From: Harmonia axyridis
Lineage: Eukaryota; Arthropoda; Insecta; Coleoptera; Coccinellidae
Direction: 5' to 3'
Length of the DNA: 64,000 bases
Assembly (NCBI RefSeq): GCF_914767665.1
Contig: NC_059502.1
Coordinates: 37,032,812 to 37,096,811 of the forward strand
In this document: positions 1 through 12,564 of the stretch, in pieces
Layout: each line of letters begins with the position of its first letter
Position numbering within the stretch: position 1 is the first letter of the stretch
Notes under the pieces: model-generated
The model's database searches: none
What the model was told of the DNA's origin: nothing
Seen by the model: only the letters and a program-made list of their open reading frames with translations
Translations under genes and position numbers: made by a program

Positions 1-600
1 ATATGATGTATTTTTTCGATACTCTCTATCATTTGAATTCAATCCGCACCAATTCTTTACAAAATAATTTTCTATGGGAATAAAGCTTTTCCGATATAAG
101 ACACTATACGATATTGATGAGGGTTATTGAGTCTCAGTGCTGCCCTCCCTGGTGATAATGAATTTGATGCTTTGAAAAGCACACAGTTTCAGTCAATAAA
201 ACCTTGTAATCATGAAGATACTGAGCGAATGCTCTTGCAACCATCAATAATCATTATGAATTAACTGGCAATTATTTCTTTGAAGTTGGCAAAAATAACA
301 AATTAGGTACCGAGACCCATATATTTGATGGTTTCCTTGTCACTATATATAAAAACCGTGTAGCAACTTGCAACGGATAAAAAATGTGGGCTCAAAAATT
401 CATTGACAGAAAGGCTTATTCAAGATCGACTCAAGAATCAATTCCCAATACAATACAGAGAATGGAAATCCCACAATAAGCATTCAAAATTAGCATTGTT
501 ACAAATTACATCTGCAACAGAGTCTACCTGCAAGCCCATTCCTTATACTCTGCTGCAAGGTACTCAGCCATATGTTAATGAAAATATTTTGGTAGTATGA
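1..600 (+). pseudogene. P-element-type transposase remnant (plus-strand copy)
   Basis: Degenerate C-terminal half of a P-element/THAP9-like transposase. It aligns by eye with the minus-strand copy at 1418-2460: shared stretches include the codons around 'NPCN', 'VGKNNKL' and the terminal motif LTERLIQDRLKNQF, which corresponds to the family signature G-R-L-x-Q-D-P-L-E-N-x-F. Several frameshifts break the frame between 150 and 400; the longest open piece is 403-600. The THAP DNA-binding domain and the N-terminal catalytic part are outside the window or lost. It is inferred to be dead. Its 3' end points toward the opposite copy. Confidence 0.7.
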
Positions 601-981
601 CAACAATTCCGTTTATGATATGTTGAAACTCAATGAAAGCCTATTGTGCTTCTATATACCTTCTCTTATACCTGCTATTGAAATATGTAGATGACACGAA
701 TATTCTGTTGTGGAGTAATAATCTCAATGATATCGAGAAAATATCCTCCGAACTACTCAATTTTGATGACGCCATTTCATTATGATTTGAATTATTGTGG
801 AATAAAGAGATTTATTTATTTATTTTTAGTAGTCCCACAATCGAATAGCTCGAACCGAAGTGACATTAGAAAAATATTCTATTTTATCTTTATATTTTGA
901 AGGTTATTTGGACTTTCTTTCTGTTTGTACAATATTAAGATATAAGTTGTTTTGCTTTTCTGTTCATTTGTAACGAATTTA

Positions 982-1024
982 AATCAATAAAGTCCTATTT
1001 TCTAAAAATGGGACTTTATTGATT
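982..1024. repeat. Hairpin with AATAAA on both strands
   Basis: Two 14-bp arms (982-995 and 1011-1024) are perfect inverted complements around a 15-bp loop. Each arm contains AATAAAG in its own orientation, so a polyadenylation hexamer is present on both strands. It sits between the two tail-to-tail P-element remnants. A TAT/ATT microsatellite follows immediately. Confidence 0.75.
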
Positions 1025-1417
1025 ATTATTATTATTATTTTGAATGATTAAAAATTGGCCTTTTGTATTTTCAATAATGTTGAACAATTGACAGTTTCAC
1101 ATTTTTCGATGATTGCCGAGATTTAAGTAGGCTGGAAATATTTTTGCAATATTTATATAGGTATTGCAGTTCTTAACAACAAATCTAAAATATATCTACT
1201 ATGTTCCGAGCAGATGATATTCGTTGCGAACCATTCGGGCAGAAAATTTTTAATGCATTAACGCTTTTTTTTTTCAAACTACACATGACTTTATCATTGC
1301 AACTTTTCCCTAAATCTTTGCTGAAACAATCCAAAACTATTGTTGTGAATTTCTCCAGCAAAGATGTAGGTGCTTTTAATCCACATTCAAAATTTAAACC
1401 GTAATTTTTGAAAAAGA

Positions 1418-2460
1418 TCAGAGCTCATCTTCATTTTCAAGATTTTTAGGAGCCTCCAAAGTGATTTTACAATCTTCACACCCGAAACGCTCCCAACATT
1501 TTTTGACCAAATAACCTGCAAAATATACTACAGAACATTTTTCCAATGTCACTTCATCTCGAAATTCGGTGGCAGGAGTACTACTTGGACTACTTGAAGA
1601 ATCCGAATCGTCCGATTCTGATGAAGACGAGTTTTCATCGAGATTCAATAAGGGAAAAGGTTCGTTGTTATCTGCCACTAAAATATTTTCATCGTCATCT
1701 GCCTTACTACCTGCATTGGCACTTGCAGATGGCCTTAAAAAATCTGATACAATGCTAATTTTGAATGCTGCTCTGAATGAACTTACTGTGGGATTTCTGT
1801 TATATCCCCCTCTCTGACGATACACAGAAAATTGATTCTCGAGAGGATCTTGAATAAGCCTTCCCGTGAATAAATAGTTGAATCCCTCATTTCTTTGATC
1901 ATATGCAAATTGCTTCACGGCATTTATAGATTTATAGTTAATAGAAAACCATCAAAACTATCAGGCCTCGTTAATTTGTTATTTTTGCCAACTTTATACA
2001 AGTTTTCAATTAATTCATAACCATTATTAATGGCTGTTATAACTTCCGGATTTCTATCACTAAGTGCACGATTACAAGGTTTTGTTGAATGAAACCGTGT
2101 GCTATTCAAAGCATCAAATAAGTTGTTGATGGTTTCCACAAAGCGTGCAGTATTTTCGGCTGTTGCCGATACTAGTTCTCCAGTTCTTAGGGCTGTCATT
2201 ATAGCAGCATAAACACTGTGACTCAATAACTGTGCTGCTAACTTCACGTTCATTTTTTGGAAACAGTTAGGATTGAGATGTTTATCTGTCAATTTTAATA
2301 AAGCTTTTCCCGTACTACTCTTTTTATCGATATAATATACTTTTTTTATATCAGAAAAGCATATGTACTGTCCATTTAACATAAAATTATTATGCAAAAA
2401 ATTGTTACGGATAGATTTCAATAGGTGAGGAGTATCGAAAAATGCATAATATTTTTACTA
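1418..2460 (-). pseudogene. P-element-type transposase remnant (minus-strand copy)
   Basis: C-terminal half of a P-element/THAP9-like transposase in two open pieces: 2421-1924 (165 aa, open upstream to about 2460) and 1918-1418 (166 aa). The first piece has the family's 'PHLLKSIRNN' block just upstream of 2421, then 'LTDKHLNPNCFQKMNVKLAA' and 'FDALNS'. The second has TGRLIQDPLENQFSVYRQRG followed by the 'NPTV' block, typical of the transposase C-terminus. A stop and a short out-of-frame step at 1918-1926 separate them. The acidic serine-rich stretch near 1600-1660 and the late cysteines are also seen in the family tail. The N-terminal THAP and first catalytic residues are absent, so it is a truncated, probably inactive copy. 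Confidence 0.8.
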
Positions 2461-4180
2461 AAAAAGAATTCTTTTTTATTGCGCATCTGAAATAGCTTCT
2501 GGATATTTCAAGTATTAGTTTTTTTTTCAATTATCCAATCAGTTTGTTGATTCCTCAGAGGAATGGAAAATATACGAGAAACAATTTCATTTCACAATTT
2601 CTTTCTCATCCTTCTCAAGAAATAATATAAGAATGGGCAAAAACTGCAGAAGTGCAGAACCATGATTTCTGGTTTAAACCTTATTCTTATAACAAGAAAG
2701 GAGAAAATAAGATATTTACCCAAGTACATGTTAAATTCTATAGAAAAACTACCGCTCAATTGAGAGTGAGCAAAATAGGTACCAAATGGTATTTTATGAT
2801 CCGGTCCTAGGGTCGTAATGCGTTCAATAATCCTTCTGACCTTGTAATAAAAGAAATTGGAGGTACACAAGAAAACGCTCAAAAGATAGAAGTGTCTAAC
2901 GACAAGAGATGTAATAAACCATAACAGGCACTTTGAAAATTTGCCGCCTGGCATTTCCTTATCATTTTAAGATAAATATAGTTAGTATGTTTCAGGATAT
3001 ACTAAAATACAAATTCAATTTAATGCATCCTCAAACCCCAAAACAATTTTCATTAAAAAAATTGCATAAAAAAATCATCCAAGTAGACTAGCAGTATCAT
3101 TCATTATCGCTCATTGTTCCAAATTATCGAGAAAATTAATACCGATCATCCAAAGCGGAGCTAATTTTCGAGACTAATTCTCAATCAAAAACCTCATTTT
3201 GGAAATCCATAAATAATTTTCATTACATGACAACGTTCAAAATACAATTATAGATCCTTATGTAGACGCAGCAATCCTACGCTGGGACACAGCAATACAA
3301 TCTAAATGCCATAATTAAATTCATTCTCATTACAGGTATACAGATACAAAAAGAATGATCGAGCGGATTTTGAGAACATTAAATCCTCCAAGAATACACT
3401 TCGTCCTCAATTCTATGAATGATTCAAAACACTTTGTTTTTCTGATTCAGTTTAGTTAGAGGAGGATGTGTGTACATTTCAAGACCCCAGGTTTAAAAGA
3501 ATAGAAAGATTCGTCGGTTCTCAATTCAGAATAAAAAAATTTTTGACCACTGAAATAGAGAAATGTCTAAAAATCACAATGCATAGGGAACAGAAAAGCA
3601 AAGTTTCAAATGAAAAAATTTTGCCAACGACTTAAAAGACGGCATTACATTTCGAATGTGGAATCTTATATTATTATTTTTAGAACTCTTTATTGCTAAA
3701 TTCATATGTTTGAATCTTATATTCAATTTTTATATTTTTTTCATTGATAATATCCCAATTCTATTCATATTTCTTCGGATGAAACCACTTTCTACTATTA
3801 TATGAATAATTTTAATTCAATTGTATCCATCAATTTGTTTTAATTATTCCTGAATAGAGAGTTAAGTGATCATTCAAACTTTTATCGTAATGCAAAACGC
3901 AATTATTCAAATAAATATTCAATGAATATTTGAATATTCAAATGTAGTGGTAACTTAATAATAACATAAAAATTGTTGGCAATGTCATGCGACCCCTTTT
4001 CAACCACGCCACTGAATGAATTATCGTATTATTTCTGCGCCATCTATAGCTCATGATTCAGCGCCATCTATTATCGAGTTACTTCTCCAGTTTGGGTAGT
4101 CAATAGTGTTCGATATATGCAACCCGTAAAACACCGGTTCCAACTGCAGTAACGACTCCAAGTGACCAGCTCCTTGCCGT
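2461..4180. other. No gene recognised
   Basis: AT-rich sequence without a supported gene. A 120-codon minus-strand frame at 2592-2954 has a splice-acceptor-like start but matches nothing I recognise. The rest is short broken frames. Confidence 0.5.
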
Positions 4181-4194
4181 CAAACGGCGGTTGG

Positions 4195-4247
4195 CTTACT
4201 ATCCTTTCCTTATACTATGGTCTTACTATCCATTCCTTATACTATGG
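4195..4247. repeat. Two-unit tandem duplication, 27-bp period
   Basis: A 26-bp unit at 4195-4220 is repeated at 4222-4247 with one base changed (CTTTCC versus CATTCC). Confidence 0.8.
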
Positions 4248-4582
4248 TTGTACCTGCTTATTTAACTAGAATCAGGTTTAAATCCTTTAGCATTAAAAAT
4301 TTTACCGGAAGGTTTCATTTCATATTGGACTTTATATGCATTAAATTCACTTCAATATTTTTCATCTTGTTTTGCTATTAGTTAAGTTTTGTCCTGAAAT
4401 TTCACTTCAAAATTTCTATCCATAACGAAATGACACATAAAATAATGGATGAGTACAACTGCTTAATACCTTTGAAATGTGTAGGATACGAATACCTAAT
4501 ATTCTCGAGATAAATTTCCCATTTTCGGTGTAATTTCATTATAGATGGACATTTTGAAGCGAAATTTTAGGATCAAATAGTA

Positions 4583-4790
4583 CTATCTTCGAAATATTTG
4601 AGAATGTTGGGTTTTTCGCCATAGAAAAATTATTTCCTTCTTCAATAATTCCTTGATCAGCATTTGTGAATTCTTTATAATATTGTGATGCACACAACAT
4701 GCCAATATTATTGCTACTGCCTTCTTTGGTCCGTAATGTTCAATGGAGAGGCAATGGAACCTGTTTTTCAGTAATCCCATTACATTTTTC
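4583..4790 (-). pseudogene. PIF/Harbinger transposase C-terminal fragment
   Basis: A 65-aa open piece begins 'MGLLKNRFHCL' and continues to 'ACCVHHNI', the conserved C-terminal block of DDE_Tnp_4 (HARBI1-like) nucleases, where G-x-L-K-x-R-F is followed about 30 residues later by A-C-x-x-H-N. The catalytic DDE residues lie upstream and are not recognisable here, so this is a 3' fragment. Confidence 0.6.
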
Positions 4791-4888
4791 TATAATGCAA
4801 TTTACGTTATTGAATTATTGAATCTATTCTCTTTTTAACTCTAGGGATTAGGACATAAGAAATTAATAGAAATTCGACATTATTCGAA

Positions 4889-5480
4889 CAGAGCCTGCGC
4901 GAGCAGTTTTGGCGCCCAAAGCAAAGATATTTTTGGCGCCCTTGCTGAAAAAGTATCAATAACATGAACTCCTACATGACATAATCATCAACCCATCAGC
5001 CAACACGTACTAAAAGCAGCACCTGCTCCGATGATATTACAAAACTATCTACATCCGATGAAGAATCTTGTAATCGTGTTAAAAAAAATTAATTCTATAG
5101 GGAATGAAGAACATTGAAATGTTTCAATATATAATATTATAAAAAAAGAGCCCCTAAATACATTCAGTTTATTTAAATATAAAACAAAATATCACATTTC
5201 ATAACAAAGTAGGAACGGTAAAAGAATCATCATCACATACTCATGTTTATCGTAAAAATAAAAATCCAACTTCTATACTATTTTAATTAGATACTAATGA
5301 CATTTGTTCCGTACGGTTCGGGTCAGATGTGCTATCCAGTATTGTGCTGAAATATTTAGCTTCACTGATTTTGTACACTATAGTTTGACGTACTTTGTTT
5401 GCTATTAGAGAAATCAATTGAGTATCATGACTCAAATAGTAACCACTAACAGGACGTTTTTCAATCAAATATTCCTAGTG
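4889..5480 (-). pseudogene. hAT (ZMYM1-like) transposase fragment with one end
   Basis: Frame 5468-5283 contains 'GYYLSHDTQLISLIANKVRQ' followed by 'EAKYFSTILDSTSD' and 'EQMS', matching the zinc-finger MYM-type-1/hAT transposase region where the first catalytic Asp lies in 'D-x-T-x-D'. At the low-coordinate side (about 4889), 'CAGAGCCTGCGCG' followed by 'TTTTGGCGCCC' resembles the terminal repeat common to this hAT group. Most of the transposase is missing, so the copy is internally deleted and non-autonomous. Confidence 0.6.
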
Positions 5481-5628
5481 TTTCCATGATTTTGAGAAAG
5501 TTTCCGTTGACTTTTTGGAATAATGGATAATATATCAGATGATCCCCTTAAAGCAATCATTTGGGATGCACATTACTGAATTATTACAAGAAACAACTCT
5601 ATGCAATAATTCTCTCCAATATACTCTA

Positions 5629-6037
5629 TTAGTGATTACGTCACGCCGCCATTTTAGTTCTCCAAGGTCACTGTTCTGAATCCAAACAAATAAATTGTCA
5701 TTCAAATTAGTACGGTGTTCTTGAAGAAGTTGGCTTATTTGTATAAATAAGATTATTTAAGGAACGATTTTATTATTAATTGTTAGACAGAAGGAACGAG
5801 AAATGCCAGTTAGTTTGAATCCTATATCATTCACCAGATTTTGTAAAATGCCGTGTAACTTACTGGTATCAATCTTGTTACTCCTGTCTATCAATAATAA
5901 AATCGTTCTTTATTATCTTATTCATGAGAATAAGTCAATTTTTTCAAGGACACCGTAATAAATTGAATGACAATGCATTTGATTGGATTCAGAACACTGA
6001 CCAGGAGAACAAAAATGGCGGTGTGACGTCACACTAA
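5629..6037. mobile_element. Foldback MITE with long inverted repeats
   Basis: The two halves are inverted copies of each other. The left half begins TTAGTGATTACGTCACGCC and the right half ends in its complement; each arm is about 150 bp (for example, CGATTTTATTATTAATTG near 5765 against the complement near 5890). A TA, or TTA/TAA, flanks each end. There is no open reading frame. The TTA-like target favours a Harbinger-type MITE, but the superfamily is an inference. Confidence 0.8.
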
Positions 6038-6039
6038 TA

Positions 6040-7030
6040 AAGCGTGAAGTGTCTTTCTATATTTATTTATCTTTGGTGTTCATGCTCTATCGTGTCAAGG
6101 TCCATCCATTTATGAAAACATTCCATATGATTTATATAAGCTTCGTGGGCTTTTAAAGATCTGAAAATATCACGGTAGGGACAGCGACGCTGGAAGTTCC
6201 AGTTTTCAAATAATACGAAATTTTATCATGAAAATGAAGGAATTCATTTTCAACATGGGATATTTATCGTTTATAGAAATATTATAGTCGCTTTTACTGA
6301 TATCTCAATAGTTTTTTTTTTGCAGAAGCAAATGTCTGTAAAATTTCGCAGCGAACCATTCAACCCCGCTTTGGGGCGAGTTGTTCTACCTTTGGGGCAA
6401 ATTGATCCGCTGAGATTTTGACAATATTTTGTTGAAATGATAAACATTGAATTGCATTGAATAAAACAATTATTTCTATCAACCAATGTATGTTAAGTTT
6501 ATTTTATGCAGAACTGAACTAAAAAACAACAACAAAATATTATGTTACTGGTTTATATGAAATTTTTCAATTTAGTTAAAATGAAATTGAAGTCCATAGC
6601 ATCTACAAATATTATCAAATGTGTAAATATACTTTCAAAATAAAAAACATAACTGGTTACTCCTAAATGAACTTTCAATTCAGGTAAATTTCAATTAAAA
6701 TTAAATTAAATTGAAATCATTAGTCAGCAGTCTTCCAGTTGTAATTAACTTTGGAAATCTCCATTTTTATTCAACAGCAATCTTATGTTCATCATTCACA
6801 ATAATTAGAACACATGTAAATAACTTTATCATTTCCATCTAAATATTATTTGATAGGGGCCGAATTTTCACACATACTGTAAATGAACCATACATTATAT
6901 CCACTGCTCTCTTGGTCAAGAATTTGAATATGAATCAAAGAAAATCATGCAGTAGATACCATTCCCGATCATTACTACTGTCACTATCGCTATCTTGTCT
7001 TCAGCTTTTTCCTGATACTGATATTCTCAG
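6040..7030. other. No gene recognised
   Basis: AT-rich stretch without supported coding sequence. A short GC-richer patch at 6350-6420 (repeats of TTTGGGGC) could be a transposon remnant. Confidence 0.4.
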
Positions 7031-7039
7031 GGTGAATTA

Positions 7040-7441
7040 CTTTCGAGTAATGACGTCACCGTAATTTTTTTAAATGGAACACCCCATTTTGTCTCAATTT
7101 TCCAATTACTCTAGCTGAGCTGATTCCAAAAATGTATCACATGTTGATTCCAATTGGTACAGGGTGGACAAAAATACAATAGTTTTGTGTGTGCTCATAA
7201 AGTAAGGCGTAACATTCTTTATTAGTTAAATTAACAATTTTATCAAAAATACTTATTGTCTAGCAACAATTGGTTTGAATGTAACATCCTGTAGTTTGTT
7301 ACATTTTCAGATTGATAAAAATGAGCTGTTTCCAAACATGTTTGGTACTTGTGTTCTAGTAGACAGAATATGAAAGAGAAATCATTTCTTATTTTTAAAC
7401 ATTTTTATTAATCTAAAAATGTAACAAACTACAGCAAACAC
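7040..7441. mobile_element. Truncated copy of a foldback repeat also found near 40.3-40.9 kb
   Basis: From 'AATGACGTCACCG' through 'CACATGTTGATTCC' to 'GTAACAAACTACAG' this copy matches the element at 40315-40860, including 'GAGCTGTTTCCAAACATG'. It stops where the second arm of the other copy begins, so the right arm is lost. Confidence 0.75.
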
Positions 7442-7997
7442 ACGAGTGAGAAAAGGCCTTTGTCCACATGTTGCACACTATACTTTTCCTACAACTGCAC
7501 AAATTTCAGTACTTCCAGTAATGTACTCTAAAACTGCGCTTTGTACGAGAATGAAGAATACTTTTATTTTTCAAATTGGCCAAATATTCTTCAATGAGCT
7601 TTCAAATTACTTTTCAGAGTTGGGTTTTTCAACATCCTGTATCTTTTCAACCGGACCGAATCGGATAAAATGGTAAAAAAAAGTGTTTCTTTTGACCTCA
7701 GGAATCTTCGGTTTAAATATATGTACATGTCAAAGACTCACCCTGTATACATACTTCGTTAATCTATGACTGAATTCTTTAGGTTGGAAAGGAGGTTTTG
7801 ATATGTGTGTAACCGCATTCGGGTTGGGAGCGGTCCCAAATTCATTTTGTTGTTTTGACCTGTGCAGCCTTCGAATAAATAATGAAAGTTAAAATATCTT
7901 TTTAAGAATCGACCCAACTCACCAACCTATACTTCAAATATCCTATAACATCTGCTCTATTTGCGAGCTCTAAATAATACATTTTTTATAGACTCAC

Positions 7998-8249
7998 CGT
8001 AATCCTCCTCGTAAATAATAGCTACTTTCGTCCAATTTAAAAACGTCATCAAGTCCTTAAAGGCCTTATTCATATGTTCTTGAGATGGATGAAGATTGAT
8101 TGAAAGTTCCTTGGAGTGAGGTTCGAAGTCTATTCTTGCCTCCAGGTGTGGGACGTCTAAAGCCTCGCACATACTTTGAATATGTGCCCCTAAAACAGGA
8201 TCGGATGGTCCAAATATTCCCTGTACTCCGAATTCCATCTGACGGCATG
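7998..8249 (-). CDS. Kainate-type ionotropic glutamate receptor, amino-terminal-domain exon (downstream of the two)
   Basis: Internal coding exon of 252 nt (84 codons' worth) on the minus strand. The acceptor is TTTCATTTCAG at 8260-8250 and the donor is ACG/GTGAGT at 7998/7997. It begins and ends in phase 1. It encodes the middle of the amino-terminal (periplasmic-binding-like, LIVBP) domain: 'CRQMEFGVQGIFGPSD' followed by 'QSMCEALDVPHLEARIDFEP', 'SINLHPSQEHMNKAFKDL' and 'NWTKVAIIYEEDYG'. The G-I-F-G-P motif and the I-P-H-L-type block are hallmarks of AMPA/kainate receptor N-terminal domains, which drive tetramer assembly at synaptic membranes. The exon is intact and continues exactly, in phase, from the exon at 60269-60430. 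The nearest subtype appears to be the insect KaiR1D/GRIK2-like group, judged from memory only. The next exon is not found between 1 and 7997. Confidence 0.9.
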
Positions 8250-8649
8250 CTGAAATGAAATTTTTTTGATTTCAGTTGATGTACTCCATCATGATGATTT
8301 CATCAATATGATAATATTGAAATGAAAAAAATGAATCTTGATTCTGTATGAAGTGCAAACATTCAGGTATTCCTTTCAATTGTGTCTTTCTGAAATCGTC
8401 CAGGAATGTTTATTTTCTCGGAGACAATTCAGACCATAATATACAGTAGGTATCTAATAAAGGTACTCCACCTTTATTATATATGGGTGTTTAAAAAAAA
8501 AGATCCTGCCTCTAGGATAGCTAAGTACCTATAGGTAGAAAACAGAAAAATAATTGGGGTTTGCTCATTAAAAATTTTCGTAACGCCATCCTTATTCGAG
8601 TTAAAGACTTTGAAGAAGAAAAATTACACATTTTTACGATTTTTTTACA

Positions 8650-9620
8650 AATTGTAAAAAAATTTTATATAAATATATATTGGAAGCTGATACATCCCAT
8701 GAATTTGTTTTTATATTCGACTCTCATAGTAGGCGCTAGTTACACGGTTCATACCAAAAGTTGTTGATATTGAACATAACTTTTTTAAGGTTAGATTTAT
8801 CGATAAAAACTGTGGATTTATATTTTATACCAAAAAGGTACTCTTGGTAGAACTCGATACAAAGTTCCATTTTCGGAATATTTCGATTTGAAAATTATGA
8901 AGTAATAACAAATGCTGGAATAAACTAATGATAAAGTTATTAATTATCATTATTATCAATTAGTATGCATTATGAGAATTAAAAATTTTTATCGTGTAAA
9001 TCGATGGATTGATAGAGGTGGACCATTGGCCTCCTCGGTCATGCGATTTTAATTTCTTGGACTTCTCAGTTTGATCGTATCTTGAGGAAAAAAGTCGATG
9101 CTACAGAGGTGAATTCACGTCAACAATTGGAAGACAGAATTCATTGTCATCTTAATAACCTTATAGCTGATCCCCAAAGAAGAGATAAAATTATGTGATT
9201 ATTCACGAAAGCAGAGGACATTTTGAAGACTCTAAACGAATTTTATTTTAGGTTCTTAGTCTTTATTTTAATTTTCTTGTATTTTCTTGTTCAACTAATA
9301 ACTTTATCACCACTTTAGACCAGAATCGGTTATTACTTCATAATTTTCAAACCAAAATATTCGGAAATCGGTACACTGTATCGAGATTTAATAAGAGTAC
9401 CTTTTCGGTGTGAAATTGAATGATGTCCAAGTCCCCTCGAAATTTTGATTGATAAATCTAATTTTAGTTATGATCAATACCGCTTGGTAGGAACCTTGTA
9501 ACTTGCGCCTTCGATGAGAGTCAGATATAAAAACAAATTCATGGGATGTACCATCGTCCAAAACATAGGTATTCGTATAAAATTTAATTACAGCGTTGCC
9601 AGTATGTGATCAAATTTGAT
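8650..9620 (+). mobile_element. IS630/Tc-mariner-type element remnant with long inverted repeats
   Basis: Long imperfect inverted repeats flank the element: about 8650-8940 and 9295-9600 are complements (for example, ACATCCCATGAATTTG at 8691 and its complement near 9545; the GAAAATTATGAAGTAATAA block near 8890 and 9335). Between them, frame +, around 9005-9200 reads 'DHWPPRSCDFNFLD', the C-terminal block of DUF4817-type IS630 transposases (W-P-P-R-S-x-D), then degenerates. Only the transposase tail remains. It lies just inside the receptor intron, 400 bp from the exon. Confidence 0.6.
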
Positions 9621-9649
9621 GAGGCTACAAGGATAACCAAGGTAAAACT

Positions 9650-12098
9650 CGGTTCTCGGCTGAAAACATCGAAATTCTTTGAGAGGCTTGAGAATCTCTC
9701 TCAAACTTTCATAAAGATTGTCAGTGATGATCGGCCTATTCTTGTATTGTAGATTTTTGCTTCAATATGTTCTATTATATATATAAATATTCAGATGATG
9801 AGTAATTCCCTAGTGCTGTTTAAGAGTCGATGACGCTAAAAAACACATGAACCCATCAGGCTTGTCGGCGTTCGCTTTGCTGAACGTTGCCGAATTTTAT
9901 TGCCACTTGCGGCGGATTCTAGATTATTTTTTCTTTCAATTATCCGATCAGAAAATTGATGGCATGCTAAATATACGTAAAAAGATTTCATTTCATAATT
10001 TCCAACTTTTTTTTTTAAAGAAATATAAGAAGTTTCATTATGTCATAGTACATTCCATTATATCATAATATTTTTGATTTTTTTATCAAATTAACTAGTG
10101 TTGGGCTTAAGCGCATTCGAATTTGAAATGTTTAAACTATTGATAAAGTCAAAACTGAACTGAGTAGAAGAACTTTAAACTACAGGGCTCGCTCTAGAAG
10201 TGCGGAAAAAATGAAGGGCGGCATTACCTACTTTTTCCGAGAAATCTGGATTCTTTGAAGAATTAATTAAATAATTTTGTTTTAATTTCAACGAATTACA
10301 CAAATAATTTTTTTATCACTAATCTTAAACATCTTGGCATCGATCATGTCTGCAACATCGATTTGAATTAAAAATCATGGTTCATCCGCATCATCCAGTT
10401 GTTTTATTTAATCATATCAAAGAAAAAAAAACGAAATGTTCGAGCGTTTTTTGAAGTCGAAGCTCGGCAGAAGAATCTAAAACCTGTATTCAATTCTGAG
10501 ATTTCATCATTTATTCATTAGATTTCATTCACATTTATTGTTCTTCTCATGCAGCGTTTCCTAAATCATCTATTCGATTAAAATTTGAATCCATAAAAAA
10601 AAGCTTATACTTAAAATTGATTTTTTTCATTCCTAAATATTTTTCATAAAAAAAAATCGATTGTGGAGTTTTCTACACCAAATCTATGAATACAAATTCA
10701 CCAATCCAACCAAAATCGAAATCCAGGGCGAAATAATTCGCTCTGTCGATAGGTTTATGCAAATGAAGGTTTAATCTGATTCTACATATTTTAAGAATAT
10801 AGTACGAAAGACCCATGCTATGTAATTAGTAACGTTACTAAGGATAATAAATAAAGACGACTGCCTGTTGAGCAATAACAACTCAGAACAAAATAAAGCA
10901 CCAAGCAAAGTCGAAGTTTTATTATTCGAAACAATCATCCAAAAATACAAAGGAGGCTCATTCAGAATATTGCTTATCATCAATTGCATTCAAAAAGGCC
11001 TCATAACGAATACTGCAGACAATTTAATTAATTTTCTTACAGTGTCATCGCAGAAAGGCGAAAAATGTACGATGAAATAAGGAAAATACAGGACCGTTCT
11101 TATATTATTGTGAGCCTGCAACGTGACAAGACTAAAGCAATGTTCCAACGTTGACAATAGAATTCGACAGGAGGATGATGAAAAACCCTAAGAAATTTGA
11201 TAGAGGCGGCAGAGCTTTCTCAGGATTGACATCGTTTGTTCTCACGTTTTGCCATTCGACTTGAGGTTCAATATTCATTCGATCGCATTAATCTGGAACC
11301 CCTATGCCGAGAGTAAGAAGAAAGACCTAGCACGTACCTGACTACGTACAATAAATGGAGAAAGTGTCTGCATGTAAATATCAGTATATTTCAGTTGTCG
11401 AATTTTTTAGGAAAGGATTTGCAATGTCCCATATCTCAAACATTTTTGGAATTTTCTTTATCGTACATTAGTATGATGTTTTGAATGAAGAGAATCCAAA
11501 TCTAGTATACAGGATGTTTTATGTTCGACTGCCTATTAGACGTTTCTGGAGAACGAGGCATATTTGAAATCTTGTTCATGATACCCTATTCAGCTGGATT
11601 ATTTTCGGAGCTCCGGCACTTCCGGTTATACAAGATATGAAAAAAATTTTTTTTTCATTTTATGTCTCAGATATTGTCAGATCCTCAATTCTCAATTACT
11701 CCTTCCGAAAATTATTGTGTCAGTCTTTATAGTTTTTAAAATATTAAGAAAAAACCGAAAAAAGAGAGAATTTCCTTTGTCACAATTACGTGAATTATTT
11801 TTACTGTGAATATCCTACGCGAATACTCGATTCACTTTCTCGAATTAGAATGATGTAGGAATATCGTGCATATCTGGCACTTGAGAAATATCATCACAGG
11901 GTGTTTCAAATATTGTGCCAAAAATTGTGAACAAAATTTGATCATAACTTTCGATTTTCAAATTAGAACCCTATTGTTTTATGATTGCGTTGGATTCTAC
12001 GGAGAAAAAATAAGGGTAATGTCCAAACATGATTATGCTCGCAAATTCAATAATTCAAGAGTTATTCGAGATTTTATCAATTTATGTTATACGTAGAG
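9650..12098 (+). repeat. 2.4-kb dispersed repeat, copy A (inverted partner 25.08-29.2 kb)
   Basis: Nearly its whole length has an inverted copy at 25082-27415, with its first 130 bp matching 29065-29205 instead. Long stretches are almost identical (for example, 10860-11080 against the complement of 26110-26320; 'CATAGGGGTTCC' style blocks near 11300 and 25890). Only short broken frames are present. The last part, 11511-12098, recurs alone at 13110-13665, so this segment is itself a composite or contains a separate smaller element. Confidence 0.85.
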
Positions 12099-12564
12099 TC
12101 AATTTCATTCCATCAGTTTTCAGACAGACAAGCAATAATACTATGTGATCATAGAAATTCAAATGTCTAATTACTTTACATAAGACAAGTGTTTTCAGTA
12201 TCAAAGCTTCTCTAATTTGATTTCATTATTTCCGCTATTCAAATGACAAAATTTTGCATATACTCTTCTCTTATTCTGTGGCAAATTCATTCATTCTGGC
12301 ACATCTTGTGGAACAAAATTGAATAGAACGGATTTATCCTCGGATTTATCTATTATCTATCAAATTTGTGATACAGAAATCTGTTCTGCCAACCAAAATA
12401 TTTCAATACAAAAATCACTTATTTATGGAAATAATTCTATAATTTCAAATAAAATTCTTTGAATTAGAGAAAATAATTTATAATACTCGTACAGAATGCT
12501 CATTCTTCCACTTGTTTTGTGGAAGGATATCAATACCTTCTGCAATTGTAAATAACTCATTATG

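Noticed and set aside
2592..2954. Possible receptor exon on the minus strand with acceptor-like TTTATTACAAG
   Set aside because: The protein does not resemble the next part of the kainate receptor amino-terminal domain, and the frame is rich in low-complexity residues.
8066..8248. Second minus-strand open frame over the receptor exon
   Set aside because: Out of phase with the conserved receptor reading; a shadow.
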